From: Lolium rigidum
Lineage: Eukaryota > Streptophyta > Magnoliopsida > Poales > Poaceae
Direction of reading: 5' to 3'
Length of the DNA stretch: 64,000 nt
Assembly: GCF_022539505.1 (NCBI RefSeq)
Contig: NC_061514.1
Location: forward strand, 244,268,124-244,332,123
Of the stretch, positions 12,818 to 23,575 are shown one piece after another. Position 1 is the first letter of the stretch. The number at the start of each line of letters is the position of its first letter. A program made the position numbers and the translations under genes. The notes under the pieces were generated by a model that saw nothing but the letters and a program-made list of their open reading frames with translations, did not search any database and was not told where the DNA came from.

Positions 12818-12952
12818 TCCCCGGCAACGGCGCCAGAAAAGTAGCTGCTGACGTGGGAGTTGAAAATCTTTGTGGTGTAACTTTTCTTTGTTCCCCGGCA
12901 ACGGCGCCAGAAAAGTAGCTGCTTGCGCGTGACGGGTCTTGCAACGTCGCCA
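12818..12952 (-). repeat. Triplicated primer-binding-site-like sequence of element B
   Basis: Copies matching the tRNA-Asp complement lie at 12818-12835 and 12892-12909 (both perfect 18-mers), plus a degenerate one at 12938-12952 beside the LTR. Each is followed on the plus strand by a GAAAGTAGCTSCT-like tail. The copy nearest the LTR is the worst match. Confidence 0.75.
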
Positions 12953-12966
12953 GGAAAGTAGCTCCT

Positions 12967-14562
12967 TGTGACGGTAAAGCGCACGTCCGTTGGGAACCCC
13001 AAGAGGAAGGTATGATGCGTACAGCAGCGAGTTTTCCCTCAGTAAGAAACCAAGGTTATCGAACCAGTAGGAGATGAAGGCCACGTGAAGGTTGTTGGTG
13101 AAGGAGTGTAGTGCGGCGCAACACCAGGGATTCCGGCGCCAACGTGGAACCTGCACAACATAATCAAAATACTTTGCCACAACTTAACAGTGAGGTTGAC
13201 AATCTCACCAGCTTGCTGAAAACAAAGGATTAAACGTATGGTGTGGAGAATCATGTTTGCTTGCAAAGAACAACAAAGAACAATGATTGCATTAGGTTGT
13301 ATTTCAGATGTAAAAGAATGGACCGGGATCCACAGTTCACTAGTGGTGTCTCTCCAATAAGATAAATAACATGTTGGGTGAACAAATTACAGTTGGGCAA
13401 TTGACAAAATAGAGAGGGCATATCAATGCACATACATATCATGATGACTACTATGAGATTTACTTAGGGCATTACGACAAAGAACATAGACCGCTATCCA
13501 GCATGCATCTATGCCTAAAAGGTCCACCTTCGGGTTAGCATCCGCACCCCTTCCAGTATTAAGTTGCAAACAACAGACAATTGCATTAAGTACTGTGCGT
13601 AATGTAAACAATACAAATATCCTTAGACAAAGCATTGATGTTTTATTCCTAGTGGCAACAACACATCCACAACCTTAGAACTTTCTGTCACCGTCCCAGA
13701 TTCAATGGAGGCATGAACCCACTATCTAGCATAAATACCCCTCTTGGAGTTACAAGTGTCAACTTGGCCAGAGCCTCTACCAGCAACGAAGAGCATGCAA
13801 GATCATAAACAACACATATATGATAGATCGATAATCAACTTGACATAGTATTCCATATTCATCGGATCCCAACAAACACAACATGTAGCATTACAAATAG
13901 ATGATCTTGATCATGATAGGCAGCTCACAAGATCTAAACATGATGGCATAATAGGAGAAGACAACCATCTAGCTACCGATATGGACCCATAGTCCAAGGA
14001 TGAACTACTCACGCATCAGTCCGGAGGCGGGCATGGTGATGTAGAGCCCTCCGGTGATGATTCCCCTCTCCGGCAGGGTGCCAGAGGAGATCTTCAGAAC
14101 CCCCCGAGATGGGGTTGTCGGCGGCGGTGTCTCAGGAACTTTTCTCGTATTTTGGCTCTCGGTACTAGGGTTTTCCGATACGAAGGAATATATAGGAGAA
14201 GAGGCAGCGTCGGGGGAGCCAGGGGTGGGCTCGCCACACCTGGCCGCGCCAGGGGGTAGGGCCGCGCCGCCCTATGGGGTGGCCCCCCTGCTGGCCGCCT
14301 CCGACTCTTCTTCGATGTTCTGGAATCCTCCGTGGAAAATAGGGCCGTGGGCTTTTGTTTCGTCCAATTCCGAGAATATTTCCTATGTAGGATTTCTGAA
14401 ACCAAAAACAGCAGAAAATAGGAACTGGTGCTTCGGCATCTTGTTAATAGGTTAGTACCGGAAAATGCATAAAAATGATATAAAGTATGCATAAAACATG
14501 TGAGTATTGTCATAAAACTAGCATGGAACATACGAAATTATAGATACGTTGGAGACGTATCA
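12967..14562 (-). repeat. 5' LTR of element B (right LTR)
   Basis: It is 1596 bp long, starts TGTGACGGTAAAGC and ends GACGTATCA on the plus strand. A TATATA-type core promoter on the minus strand lies near 14187-14193, just downstream of a GC-rich block. Confidence 0.85.
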
Positions 14563-15381
14563 GATACCAGAGCAATTCTGCTGAAAACATCGTTAGTCCG
14601 TGTTAGTTGCATTCAAAACACACAAGATAGAGGGCAAACAACAGCAAAAGTGTTCGGGAAAGTAGATATGTTTTGGATATATCAACTCCTCCCAAGCTTA
14701 GCTTATTGCTTGTCCTCAAGGAATTCAGTGACAACTGAGTGCGATAAAAGAAACTTTCACGAACCTATTTGCTTCATATGATGTATATATTCTCACTACA
14801 TGATCAAATACTTAGGCAATTCATAATAAGAAGCATGGAACTAAGGCTACTCAATAGTTATGCAAGCTATGAAAAGATACCAACACAATAATAAGCAACA
14901 TGAAACATAAGTATCTGCAGGATTGCAATGTTTATGATATGATATGATAAAGTGGTATCTCGCTTGCCCTTATTTGTGGAGCAAAACATAAATGCCAGGG
15001 CACCTCTGAAGTTCAAGAGAAGACTAGAAGTAAAAATATCGAAAGATTCAAGCATCACAGTTATACCACAATTAATCTTATTCCGGGACAAGCACATTAA
15101 ACTAAGAATGACAGCTATGCTTTCAAGAAAGTGCTCGAAGAAAGGATAGTGACTCAACATTAAAGTATAAGATTGGCCCTACGCAGAGGGAAGAAAGATT
15201 ACTCATGTGCTAGAGCTTTTCATTTCAAATGCAATAATAGGAGTGTTGAAAATATGTATTTTGAGAAGCATGCATGTATATGTAGACAACTGGCATTAAA
15301 TGATTTATCATCCCTTCATATAGTGACCTCAAGAGCGGCTCCCATGTAGTTCCCTAATGCACACCATTATTTAGGATCTCT
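14563..15381 (-). mobile_element. Element C: remnant of another Athila-like element, interrupted by B and a gap
   Basis: Positions 14563-14684 are the terminal part of a different LTR type (TGATATATCC start in element orientation). From 14685 there is internal sequence with a polypurine-tract-like complement CTCCCAAGCTTAG. No coding region is seen. Around 15085-15230 the sequence parallels 17300-17420 of F and internal parts of B. It stops at the assembly gap. Confidence 0.65.
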
Positions 15382-15481
15382 NNNNNNNNNNNNNNNNNNN
15401 NNNNNNNNNNNNNNNNNNNNNNNNNNNNNNNNNNNNNNNNNNNNNNNNNNNNNNNNNNNNNNNNNNNNNNNNNNNNNNNNN
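15382..15481. other. Assembly gap (100 N)
   Basis: Exactly 100 N, a placeholder length. The sequences on either side belong to different elements, so the missing length is unknown. Confidence 0.95.
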
Positions 15482-15545
15482 CGACGAAAAATACCCCTTA
15501 GCGGACGATTTTGAGACGTTGTCTATCAGAACTTTTCTTGTAGTG
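15482..15545. mobile_element. CACTA transposon, right terminus only
   Basis: The stretch ends ACTTTTCTTGTAGTG at 15545, the inverse complement of the CACTACAAGAAAAGT terminus also present at 45553. LTR sequence follows at once from 15546, so the element is inserted in that LTR. The rest lies in the gap. Confidence 0.75.
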
Positions 15546-16905
15546 CGATCTTATATTTCACGGAAGGTTCCAGAACATCGAAGGAGAGCCGGAGGAGGGC
15601 CAAGGGGGACCCACACCATAGGGGGGCGCGGGTCCCACCCCGGCCGCGCCGAGCCTATGGGGGCCACCCCCGGCTCCTCCGAGGCCGCCTCTTCGCCTAT
15701 AAAGTCCCTCGTGACCTAAAAACCCGACACCAATTGACGAAACTCCGGAAAGACTCCGGGGACGCCGCCACCATCGCGAAACTCCGTTTCGGGGACGAAG
15801 TCTCTCGTTCCGGCACGCCGCCGGACGGGGAATTGCCCCGGAAGCCATCTCCATCGACTCCATCGCCATCTTCATCGCCATCGCTGTCTCCCATGATGAG
15901 GAGGGAGTATTTCTCCCTCGAGGCTAAGGGCTCTACCGGTAGCTATGTGGTTCATCTCTCTCTCATGTGAGCTTTATGTGATCATGAGCTTTGTGATCTA
16001 GTTGAATATCATCTATGTGCTACTCTAGTGATGTTATTAAAGTAGTCTATTCCTCCTTCATGATGTAAAGTGGACAGTGTGTGCATCATGTAGTACTTGG
16101 CGTAGGTTATGATTGTGATCTCTTGTAGATTATGAAGTTCACTATCACTATGATAAATATACTATCTTGGATTTATGATTTGACGTGGATATCCCTATGA
16201 GTGGTGTTTGTCAAGTACTTGATGAACTCTTAGCGGAGCTTTTGTAGCCACTACACGATTAGTGATTCCATTAGGAGAGTTATCCAGAGTAGCACTATTA
16301 TACACTCTAGAGGTTACTTTAATATGAACTCCGGATTCACTCTCCACGGTGTGACGGTGACGGTGTGCGCATCGTATGTGTATCCTTTATGAAGTTGTGG
16401 AGCTTGTTAACTCCGGCTTGAGGTGTGCTTTTGTAGCCCTACAGAATGAATGGTGTTTGTTATCCAACAAGAGAGTGTAGCATTTATTTATTCAGTTGTG
16501 TGATCAATGTTGAGAGTGTCCACTAGTGAAAGTATGATCCCTACGCCTTGTTTCTAAGCATTGAAACACCGTTTCCAACAAGTTCTACTGCATGTTTACT
16601 TGCTGCCATATTTATTTCAGATTGTTATTACCACTCATATTCATCCATATCACTTGCATTTTACTATCTCTTCGTCGAACTAGTGCACCTATACATCTGA
16701 CAAGTGTATTAGGTGTGTTGGGGACACAAGAGACTTCTTGTATCGTAATTGCGGGGTTGCTTGAGAGGGATATCTTTGACCTCTACCTCCCTGAGTTCGA
16801 TAAACCTTGGGTGATTCACTTAAGGGAAACTTGCTGCTGTTCTACAAACCTCTGCTCTTGGAGGCCCAACACTGTCTACAGGAATAGAAGCGTGCGTAGA
16901 CATCA
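15546..16905 (+). repeat. Athila-like LTR in plus orientation, 5' part missing
   Basis: The order is the reverse complement of the LTRs of A, E and F: a GC-rich block, TATAAAG at 15698-15704, and a terminal end ...TAGACATCA at 16905. It is either a solo LTR or the 3' LTR of an element lying in the gap. It is joined at 16906 to a minus-strand LTR piece. Confidence 0.75.
15698..15704 (+). promoter_or_regulatory. TATA box of the plus-strand LTR
   Basis: TATAAAG lies directly after the GC-rich block. The corresponding motif is CTATAAATTC on the minus strand in F (about 21766-21775). Confidence 0.55.
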
Positions 16906-17223
16906 CGCGCCTGGGGGCCTAGCCGCACCGCCCTATGGGGAGGAGGCCGTGGGCCTCCCCCGGGCTTGCCCTTCTGGCTCCGTGTGTCCCTCGGAAAAAT
17001 AGGAGGTTTGGCTTTTGTTTCGTCGAATTCCGAGAATATTGCCCGAATAGCTTTTCTGGAACCAAAAACAGCAGAAAACGAGAACCGGCACTGTGGCATC
17101 TTGTTAATAGGTTAGTCCCAGAAAATGTATAATGATGATATATAATGCATATAAAACATGTGACAATGATACATAAAACAAGCATGAAACATCAGAAATT
17201 ATAGATACATTGGAGACGTATCA
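16906..17223 (-). repeat. Minus-strand Athila-like LTR fragment
   Basis: These are the terminal 318 bp of an LTR ending GACGTATCA at 17223. It is cut at 16906 by the plus-strand LTR. No polypurine-tract motif follows it, unlike in A, B and E, so it may not be F's own LTR. Confidence 0.7.
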
Positions 17224-19747
17224 GGTGACTAGATACAAGTAATTTGAGAGCAAGCAATAGCAAAATCATGAATCAATCAATAATAATGTTGGGACTATGC
17301 ACTTTGCACTAAGAATGACAACTATGCTCTCTTAATTGGTGCATAAAGTAGAAGATGGAGACTCAACATAATAGTAAAAGAAAGACTCTTTGCAGAGTAA
17401 GCAAGATAAACAAGTTTTATCAACCTTCCAAAAAGTATGGTACTTATTAGCTTTGAGATCTCGTTGCCCCTATCATAAGCATCTTCAATGGTTAGAGTTA
17501 ATGTGAAACAAAAATGAGCTATATGCTTGCAAATCACAAGTTGAAAATCTCATGCCCCTTGAATGCGAGTACCTAAACCTCATACTACTCAACTTAGATC
17601 CCAAATAAGTTCTTGTCATTGTAAGTATACATGTATCATCAAGAACCGCCAACGGGGTACCCTCTTGCCCGATGATATGGAAGTACTCTTGCAGGAGCAA
17701 TCCCATGCCAAAATGACAAGACAAACAGACAATGAGCATCTCAGCAATTTTTTATTTACTATGAGTATAGCTTTTTATTGCAAATGCTTCATAGAATGCT
17801 CACTATGGCTTAGCTGTAAATTTCCACCATGAATGATGCATGGCTTAGATTAGCGGCCCAGGCGTTTCTCTAACTCATATACAAACTCCATGGACTTATA
17901 AGTTTTCATTTTATTTCGCACCGCTGGGCATCCATAAACAAAAGAACATGACATCAATTAAATATAAGTGCAATGTCGAAAGTGTTCCCCATGAAAGCAT
18001 GGTTATACTAACTCACAACTCACAATTTGAAAACATATAAACTTCATAATATAAACACAATGATCAAGTTTATTAAGTGCAAGAAAGTAAATGTGTCATC
18101 AAGTTCGTGAGAGCTTTACTGACTAGTTTTCTCATGCCAAAATTTAATTTGGAAGATAAATAAAAACATGATGAATTACTTGGAATAGCAATAATGCTAC
18201 TAGGTAGATATGGTGGACACAATTGGAAAACTTTAGTTTATGCTGGTTGGATGCACGAGTAGAGTTCATACTCAGCACAGGCGAAGGCTAGCAAAAGACT
18301 GGGCGACCAACTAAGAGAGCAGTAATGGCCATAATCATGCATAACAACAACACATTATCAATCAAAGCATTAAGTGATATTACAAGTCAAAAACTAAATG
18401 ATCATAGAGGCTTTAGTTTACTAGTTATAGTCATAACATAGTATAAGCATGTGCCAAGTCAACCCAATAAAGCATCAAAGGAGAATACCACGATATTATG
18501 CTTTTATGATGAAAACAACACATTATTCTTTCAATGACACATTATGCACTCTCAGATATTTGAAACAAGTCATGCTACAACAATAAATACTAAGCATGTG
18601 TCAAGAATAACATCCAACATGACATGCCAAAGTCTATGTCACAGGCTAGATAAGCTTCCTTTTGCATCACTATAGCCATGAAACATTTTACTCGTCTCCA
18701 ACATCAATCAACTTATTTTAAATAGCTCTCAGAGATGAAATAAAATATTGACGAGAGAGCTAATCATACATAAATAAAGCAAACTAACAAGCTCTGAACA
18801 AAATAAGAGTGAAAGAACAAGAGCTAATCGCAGTACTAGCAAACTAGAACACTCGCAGAATAATAACAGTGAAAACTAGAGCGTTCTATGCAATTAAAAT
18901 GGAGCGTGTCTCTCTCCCACACAAGAATGTTAGGATACAACCATATGCTACAGAAAACCAAAACAAAACAAAAACAAAAACAAAAAAAAGACGCTCCAAG
19001 AACAACACATAGCGTATGAAGCAATAAAAATATAGCGCATAGAGAGATGACATGTTGCTTTGTTGATAAAGAGGGTATGCCTAAGGCATCCCCAAGCTTT
19101 GACGCTTGTACCTCTTAAATATTTCTTGGGGCCAAGATTGATCTTTTGTCCATTCTTCATCTCATCACATCATTCTTCTCTCCCTACTCTTGAAAACTTC
19201 ATTCATACAAAATTTCACACAATTTTATTTTAGCAGCATTAGTTCAATCAAAATTAATAAATCCACTTGTGTTCAGTAATAACATATATCAAACATCTAT
19301 TAAAGCACTAGCTGTTGTAGCAATCTTTAAAAAAGATTTTTGATCAAAAGAACTAAAAAAAGAGATTTAAGAGGCAAGTGCAAATAGTGCAGAAATCTGT
19401 CAAAACCGAACAACAGGTAAAGATCGATTTTCCGAAAATCTTGTGTTGCTCATCTCAAAAAGTGGTCAACTAACGTAAGTTAGATAATAACCCGGGGCAT
19501 ATGCATAAAATTAAAGCTCAAAGATTCCACTCTGGCTATTTATACGAATTTTTATGGTGACAACATAGATATGTTTTGAGGACAACAACTTTCCCAAATC
19601 TTTCTTTCTTTCTATTAGAGGCTATTCTTGGCACAAAATGAAATAAAAATGATAAGAAGAGGTCATTACAGAGGTAATAACTTCCAAGACTCAAGAAAAG
19701 AAAAATTACAGTAAATAAACATGGGTTATCTCCCAAGAGTGCATTTT

Positions 19748-20455
19748 TTAACGTCTTTTGGCTAGGCTTAGTAATTTGAGAAGATACTCACATAAGAAAT
19801 ATGAATTGAAGCAAAAGAGAGCATCAAGGAGCAAATATGAAACACATTTAAGTCTAACGCACTTCCTATGCATATGAATCTTGTACAGAAATAAATTCAC
19901 AAAGAACAAAATGACAAGCATAGGAAGATAAAACAAGAGTAACTTCAAAACTTTCAGCATATAGAGAGCTATTTTAGTACCATGAAAACTTCTACAACCA
20001 TATTTTCCTATCTTATAATAACTTTTAGTAGCATCATGAATAAACTCAACAATATAACTATCACATAAAACATTCTTATCATGAGCGACATGCATAAAAT
20101 AATTATTACTCCCCACATAAGCATAGTCATTCTTATTAATTCTAGTGGGAGCAAATTCAACAAAATAGCTATCATTATTATTCTCATCACCATAGTCATC
20201 AAATATAGGAGGCATATTGTAATAATAATTAATTTTCTCCTCAATAGTAGGTGGACTGAAAATAACATAATCATCATTGTAATCATCATATATTGGAGGC
20301 ATAGTATCATCATAGCAAATTTCCTCCTCTAAAGCTGGGGAACTGAAAAGATCATTTTCATAAAAACTAGCTTCCTCAAGTTTAGACTTTCCCATAGAAT
20401 TAGCAATAATGGTGTTCAAAAAATTCATACGAATAACATTCATACTAGCATGCAA
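19748..20455 (-). CDS. Conserved acidic ORF with C-terminal hydrophobic segments (element F)
   Basis: This 235-codon ORF is homologous to those at 4160-4918 and 51895-52542. Shared landmarks in order are MNxLNTIxAN near the start, ENDLFSxP, MPPIYDDYND, MPPIFDD, ENNNDSYFVEFAP, SYIVEF, KYGCRxF, the hydrophobic FYLPMLVILFFVNLFLYK (about residues 170-190), and DALFCFNSYFL. Compared with the other two copies it has a shorter N-terminus and a different C-terminal tail (about 14 residues after the second hydrophobic run). The function is unknown. Its position just inside the 5' LTR suggests expression from the LTR promoter. Confidence 0.6.
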   Translation of the reverse strand: MHASMNVIRMNFLNTIIANSMGKSKLEEASFYENDLFSSPALEEEICYDDTMPPIYDDYNDDYVIFSPPTIEEKINYYYNMPPIFDDYGDENNNDSYFVEFAPTRINKNDYAYVGSNNYFMHVAHDKNVLCDSYIVEFIHDATKSYYKIGKYGCRSFHGTKIALYMLKVLKLLLFYLPMLVILFFVNLFLYKIHMHRKCVRLKCVSYLLLDALFCFNSYFLCEYLLKLLSLAKRR

Positions 20456-20686
20456 GTAAAGTTAGATTTTTTAATTTTCTCTTTAACCACCTCATGTCCT
20501 AACTCAAGATAAATACTATAAAGCTCTCTAATTTTTTGTTGTTGTTTTCCATTAAGCCTAACTAGTGAAAATAAAAAACAAGAAACAAAAAGATGTGATT
20601 GCAGAATCTAAAGGAAATAACTTTGAGCACTCACCATCAACTAAAAGACTTAGTAGCTAGAGGATGTGAGTATCTTTTACCTTACC

Positions 20687-20704
20687 TCCCCGACAACGGC
20701 GCTA
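20687..20704 (-). other. Primer binding site of element F (degenerate tRNA-Asp type)
   Basis: It differs from the tRNA-Asp complement at two positions, including the first base of TGG (TAG here). Confidence 0.6.
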
Positions 20705-20716
20705 GAAAAAAGAGCT

Positions 20717-22142
20717 TGATGTCTACGCATGCTTTTATTCTTGTAGACAGTGTTGGGCCTCCAAGTGCAGATGTTTTAGAACAACAACAAGTTTTCCTTT
20801 AGTGGATCACCCAAGGTTTATCGAACTCAGGGAGGTAGAGGTCAAAGATATCCCTCTCAAGCAACCCTGCAATTACGATAGAAGAAGTCTCTTGTGTCCC
20901 CAACACACCCAATACACTTGTCATATGTATAGGTGCACTAGTTCGGCGAAGATATAGTAAAATGCAAGTGATATGGATGAATATGAGTGATAATAACAAT
21001 CTGAAATGAATATGGCAGAAAGTAAACATGCAGTAGAACTGTAAATAAACGGTGATTTGATGCTTGGAAACAAGGTCTAGGGATCATACTTTCACTAGTG
21101 GTCACTCTCAATAATGATATCATAAAGGAATATAAATGTAAGCACTTCACTATGCTACTCTGAACTACTCTATGTTTGGATAACGAACATGAATTCACCG
21201 CGTAGGGCTGCAAAAGAAAACCTTAAAGATGTATTCTCAAGTACTAATGAACACCTCACTCCGTCACTTTGAGCATTTATAGGAGGTACTAACACAACAC
21301 AATTTTATAGAGACATCCAACTCAAATCATAATTCACTGAACAAGTATTCTATGAAATATAGCCTAAGAGACCCACACGGTGCAAATACCGTCACCTTTA
21401 CACATGTGGGACAAGGAGTCTCTGGAGATCACATAAGTAAAATCCACTTGAATAACATAATGACATCTAGATTATAAAGCTCGTGGTCACATAAAGATCA
21501 CACCATGGGAGAGAGAGATAAACCACATAGCTACCAGTAGAGCCCTCAACCCCGGGGGAGAACTACTCACTCCTCATCATGGAAGTCAGCAACGGTGATG
21601 GAGATGGCGGTGGAGTCGATGGAGATGGCTCGGGGGGCAATTCCCCATCCCGGCAGGGTGCCGGAATAGAGACTTCTATCCCCCGGATCTTGTGTACGGC
21701 AGTGGCGGAGCTACAAAACTTTTTGTGGATGGAGGCTGATTCATTTAGGGTTTTCGCGTCGAAGTGAATTTATAGGCGGAAGGGCGAGGTCGGTGGAGGC
21801 CAGGTGGCCCCACACCATGCCTAGGCGCGGCCAGAGGTGGGCCCGCGCCTAGGGGTGGTTTGGCCACCTCAGTGCACCCTCCGTCTCTGCTTTGGACTCC
21901 ATCTTCGTTACGGTGAAACGTTAACTACGGCTTTTGTTTCGTCCAATTCCGAGAATATTTCCTATATAACTTTTATGAAATACAAAAGAGTAGAAAACAA
22001 GGAACTGACACTATGACATCTTGTCAATAGGTTAGTGCCGAAAAATGCATAAAAGTGCCAGGAAGTGTAAACAAAACATATAGCAATTGGTGTAAAACAA
22101 GCATGGAACATCAAAAATTATAGATACGTTTGAGACGTGTCA
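20717..22142 (-). repeat. 5' LTR of element F (right LTR)
   Basis: It is 1426 bp long, starts TGATGTCTACGCATG and ends GAGACGTGTCA on the plus strand. The terminal motif has diverged (GTGTCA, not GTATCA), consistent with an older insertion. Confidence 0.8.
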
Positions 22143-22553
22143 CCTCTCCTCTCTCTCTCGCGCGTGTGGTTCCTCGAAGAGCTGCATACGGACTACGGAG
22201 GGAATACTCCACCCGGTACGCGGGAGCGCTGCCGGGATTCGGATCCAGAAGATCTTCTTCCGCAACATTAGCTGGATCTGACTCCGGGAGCGTCGTTGAG
22301 CACTGTATGTGTGCGAAACTACGAGGTGCTGCACTTGCGACACTCATGGTGGTACGAGAGGACTTCAACACGACCCCGATGTCGACGGCAAAGTACGACT
22401 ACATCAACCATGTTCTAGGGGAACGTTAACCGCTTTTGGCCTACGAGGGTACGCCACCGAAACTATCTACGTTACTGCATTACTCCTAGATAGATCTGGG
22501 AAATCGGGTTGCGGTAGTTAGTAATTTTTTTCGTTTTCTGCTACGAATCCTCT
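22143..22553 (+). repeat. Probable Copia (Angela/WIS/BARE-type) LTR fragment
   Basis: It resembles the 3' half of a Ty1/Copia LTR: a GCGCGTGTGGTTCCTCGAAG region, a GACTACATCAACC stretch, and a GGAATTTTTTTG-like end near 22520-22550 before GCTACGAATCC. It is judged from remembered features of that family and is not aligned. Element F interrupts it at 22142. Confidence 0.45.
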
Positions 22554-23575
22554 AGAGGATGCACATTTCAATATACTTTACAATGATATATTTTTGAATA
22601 ACATTTAACTTATATTTGATTAACTAAACTATTTGTTAAAGTTTGACATGAAAAACGATGTGGCCTTGTATTCATGGACGGAGGGAGTATAACTTCCCGA
22701 GTGAACCAACTACTAAGAGGGTCTGAGCCATAACGGATTGATGTGATCGTAACAACAACTGGAATCGATCTGAATGAGGCAGTTATAGGACTTAATCTTA
22801 TGTAACAATATATATGGAGGAAAGATTCAAAAAAAAGGTGGGGGTCAAGGTGTATAATACGAGCTTCCACTCTCAGTCAATGAGCTAGCTTAACCCCGAA
22901 TACTTTTAAATATATATGTTATACTATTTAATGTCTAGATATTTTTAAATTTAAATAATTTTTAGAAAAAATTAATTGGATGGAGGGAGTAGTATACAAT
23001 AAGTTACTATATTTCTTAGTTTTACCACTAGCAGGTAGACATCCTAACACTTGTAAGTATCCTTTGGGTGTTTTATTTGCCGAAACTCTCTGGGCATGAT
23101 CACCCGGTAGTAAGCGATTTTTTTTTTTTAGAAATACGGTACAAACATAGATGTTCATATACACGCGTATATACTTGGATCTTGAAATTGACAAAGTCAC
23201 CATAGGTATCTCGCTGTCGTGGAATCATCGCCTTCCACTAAATAAATATTCCACCTTCATGACACACAGATGTCAAACCTCAGATTTGAACTCTGGTGAG
23301 GTGGGGGTACAATCACCCTCCTAACCATCCAACCTCATGCTGGTTCTTGGTAGTGAGCGCTTCACGGCTCCACTGCCAAGTTTCTTTTTTAAGAAGAAGA
23401 AAAAATCGAAATCAAAACTTTCTTTTTTTACTTGGAAAAAAGCTTGGTTTTTTGTTTTTTGGGAAACAATCTAAAAGCTTGGTTGCCCTGTGCAGTTGTG
23501 GTCAGTCCTCCCTATGTCTCGTCTTCCCTCGCTAGTGTTCCCCTTCTCCCACGCCACTGCCAAGTAGGGCCCACC
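22554..23575. other. Intergenic region upstream of the RAB3GAP1-like gene
   Basis: No gene is seen. Two Stowaway-like ends of the form GGAGGGAGTA occur at about 22677-22690 and 22980-22993, both in the same orientation and without clear partners. The last 150 bases are CT-rich and probably contain the promoter and 5' UTR of the downstream gene. No clear TATA box was found. Confidence 0.5.

Larger units (their letters stand above)
6627..14562 (-). mobile_element. Element B: Athila-like element with gag and protease only
   Basis: In element orientation the order is right LTR 12967-14562, a primer-binding-site cluster 12818-12952, gag and protease (12638 down to 10540), non-coding internal sequence (8017-10539), and a partial left LTR 6627-8016. 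Comparison of the two LTRs shows that about the first 200 bp of the left one are missing, exactly where element A abuts, so that part should lie left of A, outside the window. RT, RNase H and integrase are absent. The right end (14562) is followed by GATAC, the likely target duplication, inside the LTR of element C. Confidence 0.8.
17224..22142 (-). mobile_element. Element F: non-autonomous Athila-like element
   Basis: The 5' LTR is 20717-22142, a degenerate tRNA-Asp primer binding site lies at 20687-20704, one ORF at 19748-20455, and the rest of the internal sequence (17224-19747) is non-coding. It is the most diverged of the three elements with the acidic ORF. The right end (22142) is followed by a Copia-LTR-like fragment. 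Confidence 0.75.

Noticed and set aside
22130..22521. Open frames in the Copia-LTR-like fragment
   Set aside because: They fit a GC-rich LTR remnant and have no coding features.
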